Assembly (NCBI GenBank): GCA_050157065.1
Contig: CP189573.1
From: Avipropionibacterium sp050157065
Lineage (GTDB): Bacteria > Actinomycetota > Actinomycetes > Propionibacteriales > Propionibacteriaceae
DNA length: 64,000 nucleotides
Strand: one strand, 5' to 3'
Shown here piece by piece: positions 24,794 through 34,500 of the stretch. Position 1 is the first letter of the stretch. Each line of letters begins with the position of its first letter. The translations under genes were made by a program, and so were the position numbers. The notes under the pieces were generated by a model. That model had not been told where the DNA came from and did no database searches. It saw only the letters and a program-made list of their open reading frames with translations.

Positions 24794-25479
24794 ACCGGCC
24801 GGCGTTCGCCGGCACCGCACTGGGCGGGGTGGCCGCGCTGCTGTGCGCCGGCCAGCCGTGGTGGCAGGTCGGGACCGACGGTGGCCCGGTCCAGATCTCC
24901 GGCACCGACGCGGCGGCCGGTCTGCCGACCGCGGTGGCTGCGGTGGTGGCGGCCGGGGCATTGCTGTCGTTGGCGCTGCGGGGCCGCGGCCGGACCGTCC
25001 TCGGGGTGCTGCTCGCCGTCGCCGCCGTCGGCATGGTCGTCCTCGGGGTCGTCGCCCCGGAGCCGAGCGCGCAGCTGGCGGCGGCCGCCGTCCAGCAGGT
25101 CAGTCTCGGTGCGCCGGGGGAGTTGACCCGCAGTTGGGGTGGCTGGGCGTACGCCGGCTGCGGATTGGTCGGTCTGGTGGGTGCGGTGGCGTTGGTCGTG
25201 GTGCGCGGCACGACGCGTACCGGCGACCGCTTCGACCGGACGACACCGGCGTCGGCGGAAGCCGTCCTTGGTGCCGCCGGCGAGCTCGACCCGCTGCTAG
25301 CATGGCGCGCCCTTGACGCCGGCGACGACCCGACCGATCCGAAGGGTGACCCCGATTCCCCATCCGGCGCGGAACAGGACACAATGAGGGATGGGCGTCC
25401 TAGCGCCCCAACCCCGACGCACGCAGAACCTGGAGGCAGAGATGGCAGGGACGGCCACGACGAGGGACCCGGAGCTTGA
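24790..25479 (+). CDS. Trp biosynthesis-associated membrane protein (TIGR02234-like)
   Basis: A 229-residue membrane protein found between trpE and trpC in actinobacteria. Four transmembrane helices are visible at about residues 5-22, 43-60, 67-88 and 117-140, followed by a hydrophilic, Gly/Asp-rich tail of about 85 residues. GTG start overlaps the trpE stop. The tail is longer than usual for the family and its last 38 nt overlap the start of the next gene, so the true end is certain but the tail's worth is not. Function unknown; tryptophan or intermediate transport has been suggested only by location. Confidence 0.75.
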   Translation: MNRPAFAGTALGGVAALLCAGQPWWQVGTDGGPVQISGTDAAAGLPTAVAAVVAAGALLSLALRGRGRTVLGVLLAVAAVGMVVLGVVAPEPSAQLAAAAVQQVSLGAPGELTRSWGGWAYAGCGLVGLVGAVALVVVRGTTRTGDRFDRTTPASAEAVLGAAGELDPLLAWRALDAGDDPTDPKGDPDSPSGAEQDTMRDGRPSAPTPTHAEPGGRDGRDGHDEGPGA

Positions 25480-25687
25480 GCGGGCCGCCAAGCGGAAGCC
25501 CATGCCCCACCACGGCCGGACCCCGGCTGCCTGGACCGGCATCGCCATCGCCTTCATCGGCTTCGTCATCGGCTGCTACGGCGCGTTGGTCGTCAACTGG
25601 TTGCTGATGGGTGTCGGGGCGGCCGTCCTGGTGCTCGCCCTGGTCGTGGTGCAGGTGATGCGCGCCCTCGACCTCGGGGCCGACTGA
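25442..25687 (+). CDS. HGxxPAAW family membrane protein
   Basis: An 81-residue protein with two transmembrane helices (about residues 29-46 and 51-70). The signature 'HHGRTPAAWTG' at about 21-31 names the family, which is confined to actinobacteria and commonly lies just before trpC. ATG start with GGAGG upstream, inside the end of the preceding gene (38-nt overlap in another frame). It is followed 2 nt later by trpC. Function unknown. Confidence 0.8.
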   Translation: MAGTATTRDPELERAAKRKPMPHHGRTPAAWTGIAIAFIGFVIGCYGALVVNWLLMGVGAAVLVLALVVVQVMRALDLGAD

Positions 25688-25689
25688 CC

Positions 25690-26493
25690 ATGAACGTCCT
25701 CGACGACATCATCGCCGGTGTCCGGGAGGACCTGGCCGCACGTGAGCGGCAGGTGAGCCTGGACGAGTTGAAGGCCAGGGTGCGCAGTGCCCCGGACGCC
25801 ATCGACCCGTTGCCGGCCTTCCAGAGCCACGGGGTCTCGGTGATCGCCGAGGTCAAGCGGGCCTCACCCAGCAAGGGTGCCCTGGCCCAGATCAGCGACC
25901 CCGCCAAGTTGGCCGCCCAGTACGAGACCGGCGGGGCCAGCGCGATCTCGGTGCTGACCGAACGGCGCCGTTTCGGCGGTTCCCTCGACGACCTGGTCGC
26001 CGTCCGCCGTGCCGTGGAGATCCCCGTACTCCGCAAGGACTTCATCGTCACCGCCTACCAGCTCTTCGAGGCCCGCGCCGCCGGCGCCGACATCGCCCTG
26101 CTGATCGTCGCCGCACTCACCGACTCCGAGTTGGCTGGGCTGATCGAACGGGCCACCTCGATCGGCCTCACCCCGCTGGTCGAGGCCCACACGGGCGAGG
26201 AGATCGAGCGGGCCGTGGCGGCCGGTGCGACCGTGATCGGCATCAACAACCGCAACCTGCAGACCCTCGAGGTCGACACGTCCACCTTCGCGAAGCTGGC
26301 CCCGCTGGTCCCCGAGGGGATCGTCCGGATCGCCGAGTCTGGCGTGAAGGGCCCCAAGGACGTCTTCGAACTGTCCCGGGTGGGTGCCGACGTGGTGCTG
26401 GTCGGGGAGGCCCTGGTGACCGGCGACGACCCGCAGACCGCGGTCGCCGACCTGGTCGCGGCCGGGGCGCACCCGGCCTGCCCGCACCGGTGA
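25690..26493 (+). CDS. trpC: Indole-3-glycerol phosphate synthase TrpC
   Basis: A 267-residue TIM-barrel enzyme closing the indole ring. Typical pieces are 'VIAEVKRASPSKG' (catalytic Lys, about residues 49-60), 'VLTERRRFGGSLDDL', 'PVLRKDFIV' and 'GINNRNLQTLEVD'. There is no TrpF domain fused. ATG start 2 nt after the upstream stop. Its substrate must be made by a separate PRA isomerase, probably the HisA at 58 kb. Confidence 0.95.
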   Translation: MNVLDDIIAGVREDLAARERQVSLDELKARVRSAPDAIDPLPAFQSHGVSVIAEVKRASPSKGALAQISDPAKLAAQYETGGASAISVLTERRRFGGSLDDLVAVRRAVEIPVLRKDFIVTAYQLFEARAAGADIALLIVAALTDSELAGLIERATSIGLTPLVEAHTGEEIERAVAAGATVIGINNRNLQTLEVDTSTFAKLAPLVPEGIVRIAESGVKGPKDVFELSRVGADVVLVGEALVTGDDPQTAVADLVAAGAHPACPHR

Positions 26494-26549
26494 CGCGCCC
26501 CCCCGTCGCCGCCCGTTCCTGCTGATCGTTCCTGTTGAGAAAGGCTTCC

Positions 26550-27809
26550 GTGTCCGTGACCCCACCATCGTCCGGTCCTGATCCGTCGGGCCACTTCGAG
26601 GACTTCGGCGGCAAGTTCGTCCCCGAGGCACTGCACGCCGCGCTGACCGAACTGGAGAAGGCCTTCGAGTCGGCCCGCAACGACCCCGAGTTCACCCGCC
26701 GGCTCGACGGGCTGCTCACCGACTACGCCGGGCGGCCCTCACCGCTGACCGAGGCCCACCGGCTCTCCGAGCACGCCGACGGGGCGCGGATCCTGCTGAA
26801 GCGGGAGGACCTCAACCACACCGGGTCCCACAAGATCAACAACGTCCTCGGGCAGGCGTTGCTGACCCAGCGGATGGGCAAGACCCGGGTGATCGCCGAG
26901 ACCGGTGCCGGGCAGCACGGGGTGGCGACCGCGACCGCGGCAGCCCTGCTGGGGTTGGAGTGCACGGTCTACATGGGTGAGGTCGACACCGAACGGCAGG
27001 CCCTCAACGTCGCCCGGATGCAGTTGCTCGGCGCCGAGGTGGTCGCGGTCGCCTCCGGCAGCCGGACCTTGAAGGACGCGATGAACGACGCCCTGCGCGA
27101 CTGGGTGTCGACGGTCGACACCACCCACTACCTGATCGGGTCGGTCGGCGGCCCGCACCCGTTCCCGATGCTGGTGCGCGAGTTCCAGCGGATCATCGGG
27201 GCCGAGGCCCGCGCCCAGGTCCAGCAGCGGTACGGCCGGCTGCCCGATGCGGTGGCCGCCTGCGTCGGTGGTGGGTCCAATGCGATGGGCATCTTCGCCG
27301 ACTTCGTCGACGACACCGGCGTCGCGCTGTACGGCTTCGAGGCCGGCGGCGAGGGCCTGGCCAGCGGGCGCCACGCCGCCACCGTCACCGAGGGCAACAT
27401 CGGGGTGCTGCACGGGATGCGCACCTATGTGCTGCAGGACGCCGACGGCCAGACCAAGGAGTCACACTCGGTGTCGGCCGGACTCGACTACCCCGGGGTG
27501 GGCCCTGAGCACGCGTGGCTGGCCCGGAGCGGTCGCGCCCACTACGAGGCGGTGACCGACGACGAGGCGATGGCGGCGTTGCGGCTGCTGACCCGGACCG
27601 AGGGCATCCTGCCCGCGATCGAGTCCGCCCACGCGGTGGCCGGTGCGCTACGGCTCGGCCGTCGGCTGGTCCGCGAGCGTGGCACCGGCGGTGAGCCGCC
27701 GCTGATCCTGGTCAACCTGTCCGGTCGTGGCGACAAGGACGTGGCGACCGCGATCGAATGGTTCGGCCTCGACGGCCGACCCGACAGCGTGTCGGGGGCC
27801 GACGCATGA
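26550..27809 (+). CDS. trpB: Tryptophan synthase beta chain TrpB
   Basis: A 419-residue TrpB1-type beta subunit using PLP to join indole and serine. PLP Lys is in 'REDLNHTGSHKINNVLGQ' (about residues 86-103), the phosphate loop is 'CVGGGSNAMG' (about 237-246), and 'ETGAGQHGVAT' holds the catalytic Glu. GTG at 26550 is chosen because GAAAGG lies 5-6 nt upstream; an in-frame TTG five codons earlier overlaps that ribosome site. A 56-nt gap follows trpC. Stop overlaps trpA. Confidence 0.95.
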   Translation: MSVTPPSSGPDPSGHFEDFGGKFVPEALHAALTELEKAFESARNDPEFTRRLDGLLTDYAGRPSPLTEAHRLSEHADGARILLKREDLNHTGSHKINNVLGQALLTQRMGKTRVIAETGAGQHGVATATAAALLGLECTVYMGEVDTERQALNVARMQLLGAEVVAVASGSRTLKDAMNDALRDWVSTVDTTHYLIGSVGGPHPFPMLVREFQRIIGAEARAQVQQRYGRLPDAVAACVGGGSNAMGIFADFVDDTGVALYGFEAGGEGLASGRHAATVTEGNIGVLHGMRTYVLQDADGQTKESHSVSAGLDYPGVGPEHAWLARSGRAHYEAVTDDEAMAALRLLTRTEGILPAIESAHAVAGALRLGRRLVRERGTGGEPPLILVNLSGRGDKDVATAIEWFGLDGRPDSVSGADA

Positions 27810-28663
27810 GCACCAACACCGACCCCAACCCCAACACGTCGGCCACCGCGTTCAGTCGTGCCCGCGACGAGGGGCGCGGTGCGTTCGTCGCCTACCTCCC
27901 CGTCGGCTACCCCGACGTCGAGACCTCGTACCGGGCGATGGAGACCGTCGCCGAGCACGCCGACCTGATCGAGGTCGGGATGCCGTACTCCGATCCGGTG
28001 ATGGACGGGGTGACGGTGCAGCGGGCGACCACCCGCGCGCTGCAGCGCGGCGTCCGGGTGCGGGACCTCTTCGGCGCCGTCGAACGGGTCGCCGCGACCG
28101 GCACCCCCGCGGTCTCGATGATCTACTGGAACCTGGTCGAGCGGTACGGGGTGGACGCCTTCGCCCGCGACCTCGCCGCCGCCGGCGGATCCGGGTTGAT
28201 CACCCCCGACCTGACCCCCGACGAGGCCGACGCGTGGATCGCCGCCTCCGACACCCACGGACTGGACCGCATCTTCCTGGTGTCGCCGTCGTCGACCGAC
28301 GAGCGACTCGCGATGACGCTCGAGGCGTGCCGGGGTTGGGTGTACGCCACCGCGCTGATGGGCGTCACCGGGACCCGGACGAACGTCAGCTCGATGGCCC
28401 CCGAACTCGTCGCCCGGATCCGGGCCACCAGCCCCGACACCCTGGTCGGCGTCGGACTGGGCGTCGCCGACGGTGACCAGGCCGCCGAGGTGGCTGGGTT
28501 CGCCGACGGGGTGATCGTCGGGTCGGCCCTGGTGAAGCAGTTGTTGGCCGCCGAGGCCGCCGGGAACCCCGATGACCTGTCCGGGCTCGCCGAGCTCGCG
28601 GCCGAACTCGCTGCCGGTGTCCGCCGGGCCGACCGGGAACAATTCGGCGCCCGGCAGGGTTGA
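27806..28663 (+). CDS. trpA: Tryptophan synthase alpha chain TrpA
   Basis: A 285-residue alpha subunit that cleaves indole-glycerol phosphate. The catalytic Glu and Asp are in 'DLIEVGMPYSDPVMDGVTVQ' (about residues 52-71; Glu and the Asp of SDP), and 'LVGVGLGVADGDQA' forms the phosphate site. ATG overlaps the trpB stop. It is the last trp gene here; a GTG-started SCO1 gene follows after 6 nt. Confidence 0.95.
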   Translation: MSTNTDPNPNTSATAFSRARDEGRGAFVAYLPVGYPDVETSYRAMETVAEHADLIEVGMPYSDPVMDGVTVQRATTRALQRGVRVRDLFGAVERVAATGTPAVSMIYWNLVERYGVDAFARDLAAAGGSGLITPDLTPDEADAWIAASDTHGLDRIFLVSPSSTDERLAMTLEACRGWVYATALMGVTGTRTNVSSMAPELVARIRATSPDTLVGVGLGVADGDQAAEVAGFADGVIVGSALVKQLLAAEAAGNPDDLSGLAELAAELAAGVRRADREQFGARQG

Positions 28664-28669
28664 ACACGT

Positions 28670-29314
28670 GTGAGTCGAACTTTGCGTCCTGCCGTCCTGG
28701 CGGTGGTCATCGTCCTGCTGTTCGCCGTCGCCGGGTGCGTCGCGCCGACCACCGAGCAGGGGCCGGTCGTGGTGAACGACCCGGGCGACGACGGCTGGGG
28801 CGGCACCAGGGTCACCACCCCGTACGAGGTGCCCGACCTCTCGCTGACCGACGCCCACGGGCAGTCGTACAACCTGCGGACCAGCCCGTCGACCCCGGTC
28901 ACCCTGGTCTTCTTCGGCTACACGAACTGCCCCGACGTGTGCATCGCCGTGCTGTCCGACGTCGCGATGGCGCTGAAGCGCAGCGACCCGGGGGTGGCCG
29001 ACCGGATCACCATGGTGTTCGTCACCACCGATCCGAACCGTGACACCCCCGACGCGATCGAGGCCTACCTCGACCGGTTCGACCCGACCTTCGTCGGACT
29101 GACCGGTGAGATGTCGGACATCAAGGCGCTGGCGAAGCCGCTCGGCGTCCCCATCGAAGGCATGAAGAAGTTGCCCAGTGGGGGGTACGAGGTCGGCCAC
29201 GGAGCCCAGGTGATCGGCATCAACGCCAAGGACCAGGGGGTCATGGTGTGGACGCCCGGCACCCCGATCGGTGACCTGATGGCCGACTACCAGCGCCTCG
29301 TCGCCGAGCAGTGA
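28670..29314 (+). CDS. SCO1/SenC family copper lipoprotein
   Basis: A 214-residue exported SCO protein. The lipobox 'VAGC' gives Cys23 as the lipidation site. The thioredoxin fold carries the copper-binding CPDVC (Cys87, Cys91) and the distal His177 in 'YEVGHGAQ'. SCO proteins deliver copper to the CuA site of cytochrome oxidase or act as thiol oxidoreductases. It opens a three-gene redox unit (SCO, MauE/DoxX, DsbA-like) placed between trpA and lgt. GTG start; another GTG lies 2 nt earlier in a different frame. Confidence 0.88.
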   Translation: MSRTLRPAVLAVVIVLLFAVAGCVAPTTEQGPVVVNDPGDDGWGGTRVTTPYEVPDLSLTDAHGQSYNLRTSPSTPVTLVFFGYTNCPDVCIAVLSDVAMALKRSDPGVADRITMVFVTTDPNRDTPDAIEAYLDRFDPTFVGLTGEMSDIKALAKPLGVPIEGMKKLPSGGYEVGHGAQVIGINAKDQGVMVWTPGTPIGDLMADYQRLVAEQ

Positions 29315-29321
29315 CGGTGAG

Positions 29322-29807
29322 GTGGTGACCAGCTTCGCCCGGGTGCAGCCGTGGCTGTCGCTGTTGGTGCGCCTCGCCCTGGCCGGGATCCTGCTGTGGG
29401 CCGGACTGGCCAAGCTGGTCGAGCCGCTGGTCGCCCTGCAGGCGGTCGCCGCGTACGAACTGCTGCCGCAGGCGTTGATCCCGATCGTCGGGTACGGGCT
29501 ACCGTTGCTCGAGGTCGCGATGGGGTCGTTGTTGCTGCTCGGCCTGCTGACCCGATGGGTCGCGGTCGGCACCGCGGTACTGATGGTGGTGTTCATCGCC
29601 GGGGTCGCCTCGGCCTGGGCCCGCGGGCTGACGATCGACTGCGGCTGCTTCGGCGGTGGCGGTCAGGTCGCGCCGGGGGAGACCCAGTACCTCGCCGAGA
29701 TCCTGCGCGACCTGGGGTTCATCGCCCTGGCCGCGTGGTTGGTGGTCTTCCCGCGCTCGAGGTTCGGCCTCGACGCGCGGTACGCAGAACTGGACGACGA
29801 CGAGTGA
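29322..29807 (+). CDS. MauE/DoxX family redox-associated membrane protein
   Basis: A 161-residue protein with four transmembrane helices (about residues 9-28, 47-66, 69-92 and 124-142). The conserved 'DCGCFGGGG' loop (about 107-115) gives two cysteines positioned for disulfide exchange, as in MauE. It probably passes electrons across the membrane to the thioredoxin-like partners encoded on each side. GTG start at 29322, or the next codon at 29325. No signs of truncation. Confidence 0.8.
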   Translation: MVTSFARVQPWLSLLVRLALAGILLWAGLAKLVEPLVALQAVAAYELLPQALIPIVGYGLPLLEVAMGSLLLLGLLTRWVAVGTAVLMVVFIAGVASAWARGLTIDCGCFGGGGQVAPGETQYLAEILRDLGFIALAAWLVVFPRSRFGLDARYAELDDDE

Positions 29808-29823
29808 TCGGAGAGGTGGAGCG

Positions 29824-30567
29824 GTGAGCAAGCCGGCCAAGAAGAAGATCGGGGCGCAGGGTAGGTCGCAGCGGGCCAGGATGGCCGAGGAGCGGGCCCG
29901 CGTCGAGCGGCGGCGGCGGGAACGCCGTACCGTCATCGGCATCGCGCTCGGCCTGGCGATTGCGCTGGTCATCGGCGGTGTGGTGTGGCTGGTCGTCGAC
30001 TCCAACTCCAACGCCGGCCGCAGTGCCCAGGCCGCGGCCATCGTCGAGGTGCAGCAGGAGCCGACCGAGGGGCAGCCGATCCGGTTCGGCCGGACCGATG
30101 CGCCCCGCACCATGACGCTGTACGTCGACTTCCACTGTGTCCACTGTGTCGGCTTCGAGGAGAAGTTCGGCGACGTGGTCCTCGAGGCGGAGAACACCGG
30201 CCAGCTGCAGCTGCTCGTCTACCCGATGTCGTTCATCGACCAGGGCTCGGTGCAGGCGGCCAACGGCTTCGCCTGTTCGGCCCGGGCCGGATTCCCACGC
30301 GCCTACTTCAACGGGCTGTTCGCGAACGCGACACGGCAGTGGACCGACGAGCAACTGCTGGCACTGCCCGACGAGGTCGGCCACACCGCGACCGACGAGT
30401 TCACCCAGTGCGTCACCGGACAGCAGCAGATGGGTTGGGTAGCCTCGATCTCGACCACGGCCGAACAGCAGGGCATCACCGGCACTCCGACGGTCCTGCT
30501 GGACGGTGAGACCGTCGACTACGGTCGGCTGTCGGTCGACGACATGCGTCAGCTGCTCGCGGCCTGA
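29824..30567 (+). CDS. DsbA-like thioredoxin domain protein, membrane anchored
   Basis: A 247-residue protein with a highly basic cytoplasmic N-terminus (about residues 1-35), one transmembrane helix (36-58) and an extracytoplasmic DsbA-type thioredoxin domain. The active site is Cys105-Val-His-Cys108 and the cis-Pro loop 'GITGTPTVLL' is near residue 225. Two further cysteines (near 146 and 203) lie in the helical insert and may form a structural disulfide, as in mycobacterial DsbA relatives. GTG start with GAGAGGTGGAG upstream. It probably oxidises or isomerises secreted proteins together with the adjacent MauE/DoxX protein. Confidence 0.85.
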   Translation: MSKPAKKKIGAQGRSQRARMAEERARVERRRRERRTVIGIALGLAIALVIGGVVWLVVDSNSNAGRSAQAAAIVEVQQEPTEGQPIRFGRTDAPRTMTLYVDFHCVHCVGFEEKFGDVVLEAENTGQLQLLVYPMSFIDQGSVQAANGFACSARAGFPRAYFNGLFANATRQWTDEQLLALPDEVGHTATDEFTQCVTGQQQMGWVASISTTAEQQGITGTPTVLLDGETVDYGRLSVDDMRQLLAA

Positions 30568-30586
30568 CCGAGGCGAGAGGACGCCC

Positions 30587-31480
30587 GTGTTCCCGTACGT
30601 GATCCCCAGTCCGCCGTCCGGGGTGTGGTACGTCCTCGGGTTCCCGATCCGGGCGTACGCGATCTGCATCCTGGCCGGCATCGTGGTGGCGCTCGTGCTG
30701 TCGATGCGGCGCTGGAAGGCACGCGGCGGCAACCCCGAGACCATCGAGACCGTCGCCATCGTGGCAGTGCCGTTGGGCATCATCGGGGCCCGGATCTACC
30801 ACGTCATCACCGACTACCAGCTCTACTTCGGCCCCGGTCGTGACCCGATCCGGGCGCTCTACATCTGGGAGGGCGGTCTCGGCATCTGGGGTGCCGTCGC
30901 GCTGGGGGCGCTCGGGGCGTGGTTGGTCGCCCGGAAGCGGGGCGCCAGCTTCCTGGCGATCGCCGACACGATGGCACCGGGGATCGTGCTCGCCCAGGCG
31001 ATCGGGCGACTCGGCAACTGGTTCAACCAAGAACTGTTCGGCCGGCCGACCGACCTGCCGTGGGGGCTGGCGATCGACCCCGCGAACCGGCCCGCCGGGT
31101 TCGAACAGTTCGACACGTTCCACCCGACCTTCCTGTACGAGATGTTGTGGAACCTCGGTGTCTTGGCGGTGCTGCTCTGGGCCGATCGCCGGTTCCGGCT
31201 CGGTCACGGCAAGGTGTTCGCGCTGTACGTGGTGCTCTACACCGTGGGCCGATTCTGGATCGAGGCGCTGCGGATCGACGCCGTCAACACCATCGGCGGC
31301 TTCCGCCTCAACAACTACACCTCACTGATCGTGTTCGTGGCAGCCCTGGTCTGGCTGGTGTGGCTGATCCGGTTCCGCCCCGGCCGGGAAGAGGTCGTGG
31401 ATGCGTCCGTGGTTGTGCCGGACACGGAAACCGAGGTTGCAGAACCGACCGATTCTGCAGCACCTCATAAGGAACCGTAA
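30587..31480 (+). CDS. lgt: Prolipoprotein diacylglyceryl transferase Lgt
   Basis: A 297-residue seven-helix inner-membrane enzyme that attaches diacylglycerol to the lipobox Cys. The signature 'GRLGNWFNQELFGRPTDLPWGL' begins at residue 140 with Arg141 and Asn144, and 'YEMLWNLGVLAVL' plus 'GRFWIEALRID' complete the family pattern. A 40-residue acidic tail follows the last helix. GTG start with GAGAGG upstream. Its substrates in this window include the SCO protein and the sugar dehydrogenase lipoprotein. Confidence 0.95.
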   Translation: MFPYVIPSPPSGVWYVLGFPIRAYAICILAGIVVALVLSMRRWKARGGNPETIETVAIVAVPLGIIGARIYHVITDYQLYFGPGRDPIRALYIWEGGLGIWGAVALGALGAWLVARKRGASFLAIADTMAPGIVLAQAIGRLGNWFNQELFGRPTDLPWGLAIDPANRPAGFEQFDTFHPTFLYEMLWNLGVLAVLLWADRRFRLGHGKVFALYVVLYTVGRFWIEALRIDAVNTIGGFRLNNYTSLIVFVAALVWLVWLIRFRPGREEVVDASVVVPDTETEVAEPTDSAAPHKEP

Positions 31481-31576
31481 TCAACGTCACGTCCACCATT
31501 GCCGTTGATGTTTTTCGCAGTGCGGAATGCTGGGTTACGCTTCCCTGCGCACCAGCGGACGACGGATGGAGGGACC
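31480..31576 (+). promoter_or_regulatory. gltB upstream region with inverted repeat and -10 box
   Basis: This 97-bp gap is less GC-rich than its surroundings. ATCAACG (31480-31486) and CGTTGAT (31503-31509) make a 7-bp inverted repeat, which could end the lgt transcript or bind a regulator. TACGCT (31536-31541) is a likely -10 with T-rich sequence (31511-31515) near the -35 position, and GGAGGGACC precedes the gltB ATG. Confidence 0.45.
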
Positions 31577-34500
31577 ATGAGCGCCTCGGCTGACCTCGGA
31601 CCACACCGGGCCCCCATCCCGTCGAAGCCCGCGCCGGCGAAGGTCGGCCTCTACGACCGTGCCTTCGAGCACGACGCCTGCGGTGTCGCGATGGTCGCCA
31701 CCCTGACCGGGGTGCCCAGCCACGAGATCGTCGCCCAGGGCCTGCAGGCGCTGCGGAACCTTGATCATCGAGGGGCCACCGGGGCGGACGCCGCCACCGG
31801 CGACGGGGCCGGAATCATGATCCAGGTGCCGGACGAGTTCCTCCGCACGGCCTGCGACTTCGCGCTGCCGAAGCGTGGGGCGTACGCCATCGGGCTGGCA
31901 TTCCTGCCCACCGACGAAACCGAGGCCGCGACGGCCCGGGCGGCGGTGGAGCAGTTGGCCGCCCAGGAGGCTCTCACCGTGCTCGGCTGGCGGCCGGTGC
32001 CGATCGACGACAGCTCCCTGAGTGACGTGTCGCGCGGCGCGATGCCTCGGTTCGAGCATCTGATCGTCGCCGGCGCGGAGATGCCGGTGCAGGGGATGCC
32101 GCTGGAGCGGCGGGCCCACGCACTGCGGCGTCGGTCGAAGCGGGAGGCCGGCGTCTACTTCCCGTCGCTGTCGGGCCGTACCCTGGTCTACAAGGGGATG
32201 CTGACCCCCGACCAGCTCGGCGATCTCTACCTCGATCTGGCCGATCCCGAGCTGGCCAGCGCGATGGCGCTGGTGCACTCCCGGTTCTCGACCAACACCT
32301 TCCCCGACTGGGAACTGGCGCATCCGTTCAAGCTGATCGCGCACAACGGCGAGATCAACACCGTCCGCGGCAACCGCAACTGGATGCGGGCCCGGGAGGA
32401 ACTGCTCGCCTCGAACGTGATCCCCGGCGACCTGTCACGGCTGTTCCCGATCTGCTCCCCGGGAGCATCGGACTCGGCCTCCTTCGACGGGGTGGTCGAG
32501 CTGCTCCACCTGGGTGGTCGGTCACTGCCGCACGCGATCTTGATGATGATGCCGCCCGCCTGGGAGAACGATCCGACCCTGGATCCGAAGCTGCGTGACT
32601 TCTACGCCTTCCACGCCTGCCTGATGGAACCGTGGGACGGTCCGGCGTGCGTGGTGTTCACCGACGGCACCCAGATCGGTGCGGTGCTCGACCGCAACGG
32701 GCTGCGCCCGGGGCGTTTCTTGGTCACCGACGACGGTCTGGTCGTGCTGGCCTCGGAGGCCGGAGTGCTGGACGTCCCCGACGAACGCGTGGTGTCGAAG
32801 GGCCGGCTACAGCCGGGGAAGATGTTCCTGGCCGACCTGGCCCAGCACCGGATCATCCCCGACGACGAGATCAAGGCCCAGTTGGCCGAGGCCGCCCCGT
32901 ACGGGGAGTGGTTGCTCGGCGGCCGGCTGCACCTCGACGACCTGCCCGACCGGGAGCACACCGTCCACTCCCACGCGTCGGTGACCCGACGCCAGCAGGT
33001 GTTCGGCTACACCGAGGAGGAGCTGCGGATCCTGCTCGCCCCGATGGCCAACACCGGTGCCGAGCCGATCGGTGCGATGGGCACCGACACCCCATTGGCG
33101 GTGCTGAGCCGGCGGCCCCGGTTGCTGTTCGACTACTTCACCCAGCTGTTCGCCCAGGTCACCAACCCGCCGCTGGACGCACTGCGGGAGGAGATGGTGA
33201 CGTCGCTGGCCAACACCATCGGCCCGGAGTGGAACCTGCTCGACCCGGGTCCGGCATCGTGCCGTCGGCTGGTGCTGCCGTTCCCGGTGATCGACAACGA
33301 CGACCTGACCAAGATCGTCAAGATCAACGTCGACGGTGACATGCCCGGATTCGCCACCCATGTGGTCCGCGGGCTGTACGACGTCGCCGGTGGGGCGACC
33401 GCGTTGGCCGACCGGCTCGACGAGCTGGCGCGGGAGTGCTCGGAGGCGATCCGCGCGGGGGCGCGCACCATCGTGTTGTCGGACCGCCACTCGACCGCGG
33501 AGAAGGCGCCGATCCCGTCGCTGCTGCTGACCGCGTCGATCCACCATCACCTGGTCCGGGAGAAGACCCGCACCAAGGTGGGGCTCGTCGTCGAGGCCGG
33601 TGACGTCCGCGAGGTGCACCACGTCGCGCTGTTGATCGGGTACGGCGCCGGCGCGGTCAACCCGTACCTGGCGATCGAGTCGGCCGAGGACCTCGCCCGC
33701 CGTGGGGTGTACGTGGACGTCGAGCCCGAGCAGGCCGTCGCGCACGTGATCAAGGCGCTCGGCAAGGGGGTGCTGAAGGTGATGAGCAAGATCGGCATCT
33801 CGACCGTCGCCTCCTACACCGGCGCGCAGATCTTCGAGGCGATCGGGCTCAGCAAGGAGTTGGTCGACCGGCACTTCACCGCGACCGAGTCGCGGCTCGG
33901 CGGCATCGGGGTGGCCGAACTGGCCGAGGAGATCCGGCAACGCCACCTGACCGCCTACCCGGCCGACGGGATCCCGCTGGCACACCGGACGTTGCCGGTC
34001 GGCGGTGAGTACCAGTGGCGCCGTGAGGGCGAGCAGCACCTGTTCGACCCCGAGACCGTGTTCCGGCTGCAGCACTCCACCCGGCAGGGCCGCTACGACG
34101 TGTTCAAGGACTACACCGCCCGCGTCGACGACCAGTCCGAGCGGCTGATGACGCTGCGCGGCATGTTGCGGTTCCGCAGTGACCGGCCGCCGGTCCCGCT
34201 GGCCGAGGTGGAGCCGGTGTCGTCGATCGTCAAGCGCTTCAGCACCGGTGCGATGTCGTACGGCTCGATCAGCGCCGAGGCGCACGAGACCCTGGCGATC
34301 GCGATGAACCGGCTCGGCGCCCGGTCCAACACCGGCGAGGGGGGCGAGGACCCCGAGCGGCTGGCCGACCCGGAGCGGCGGTCGGCGATCAAGCAGGTCG
34401 CCTCCGGCCGGTTCGGCGTCACTTCGGAGTACCTGACCCGGGCCACCGACATCCAGATCAAGATGGCCCAGGGGGCCAAGCCGGGGGAGGGCGGCCAGCT

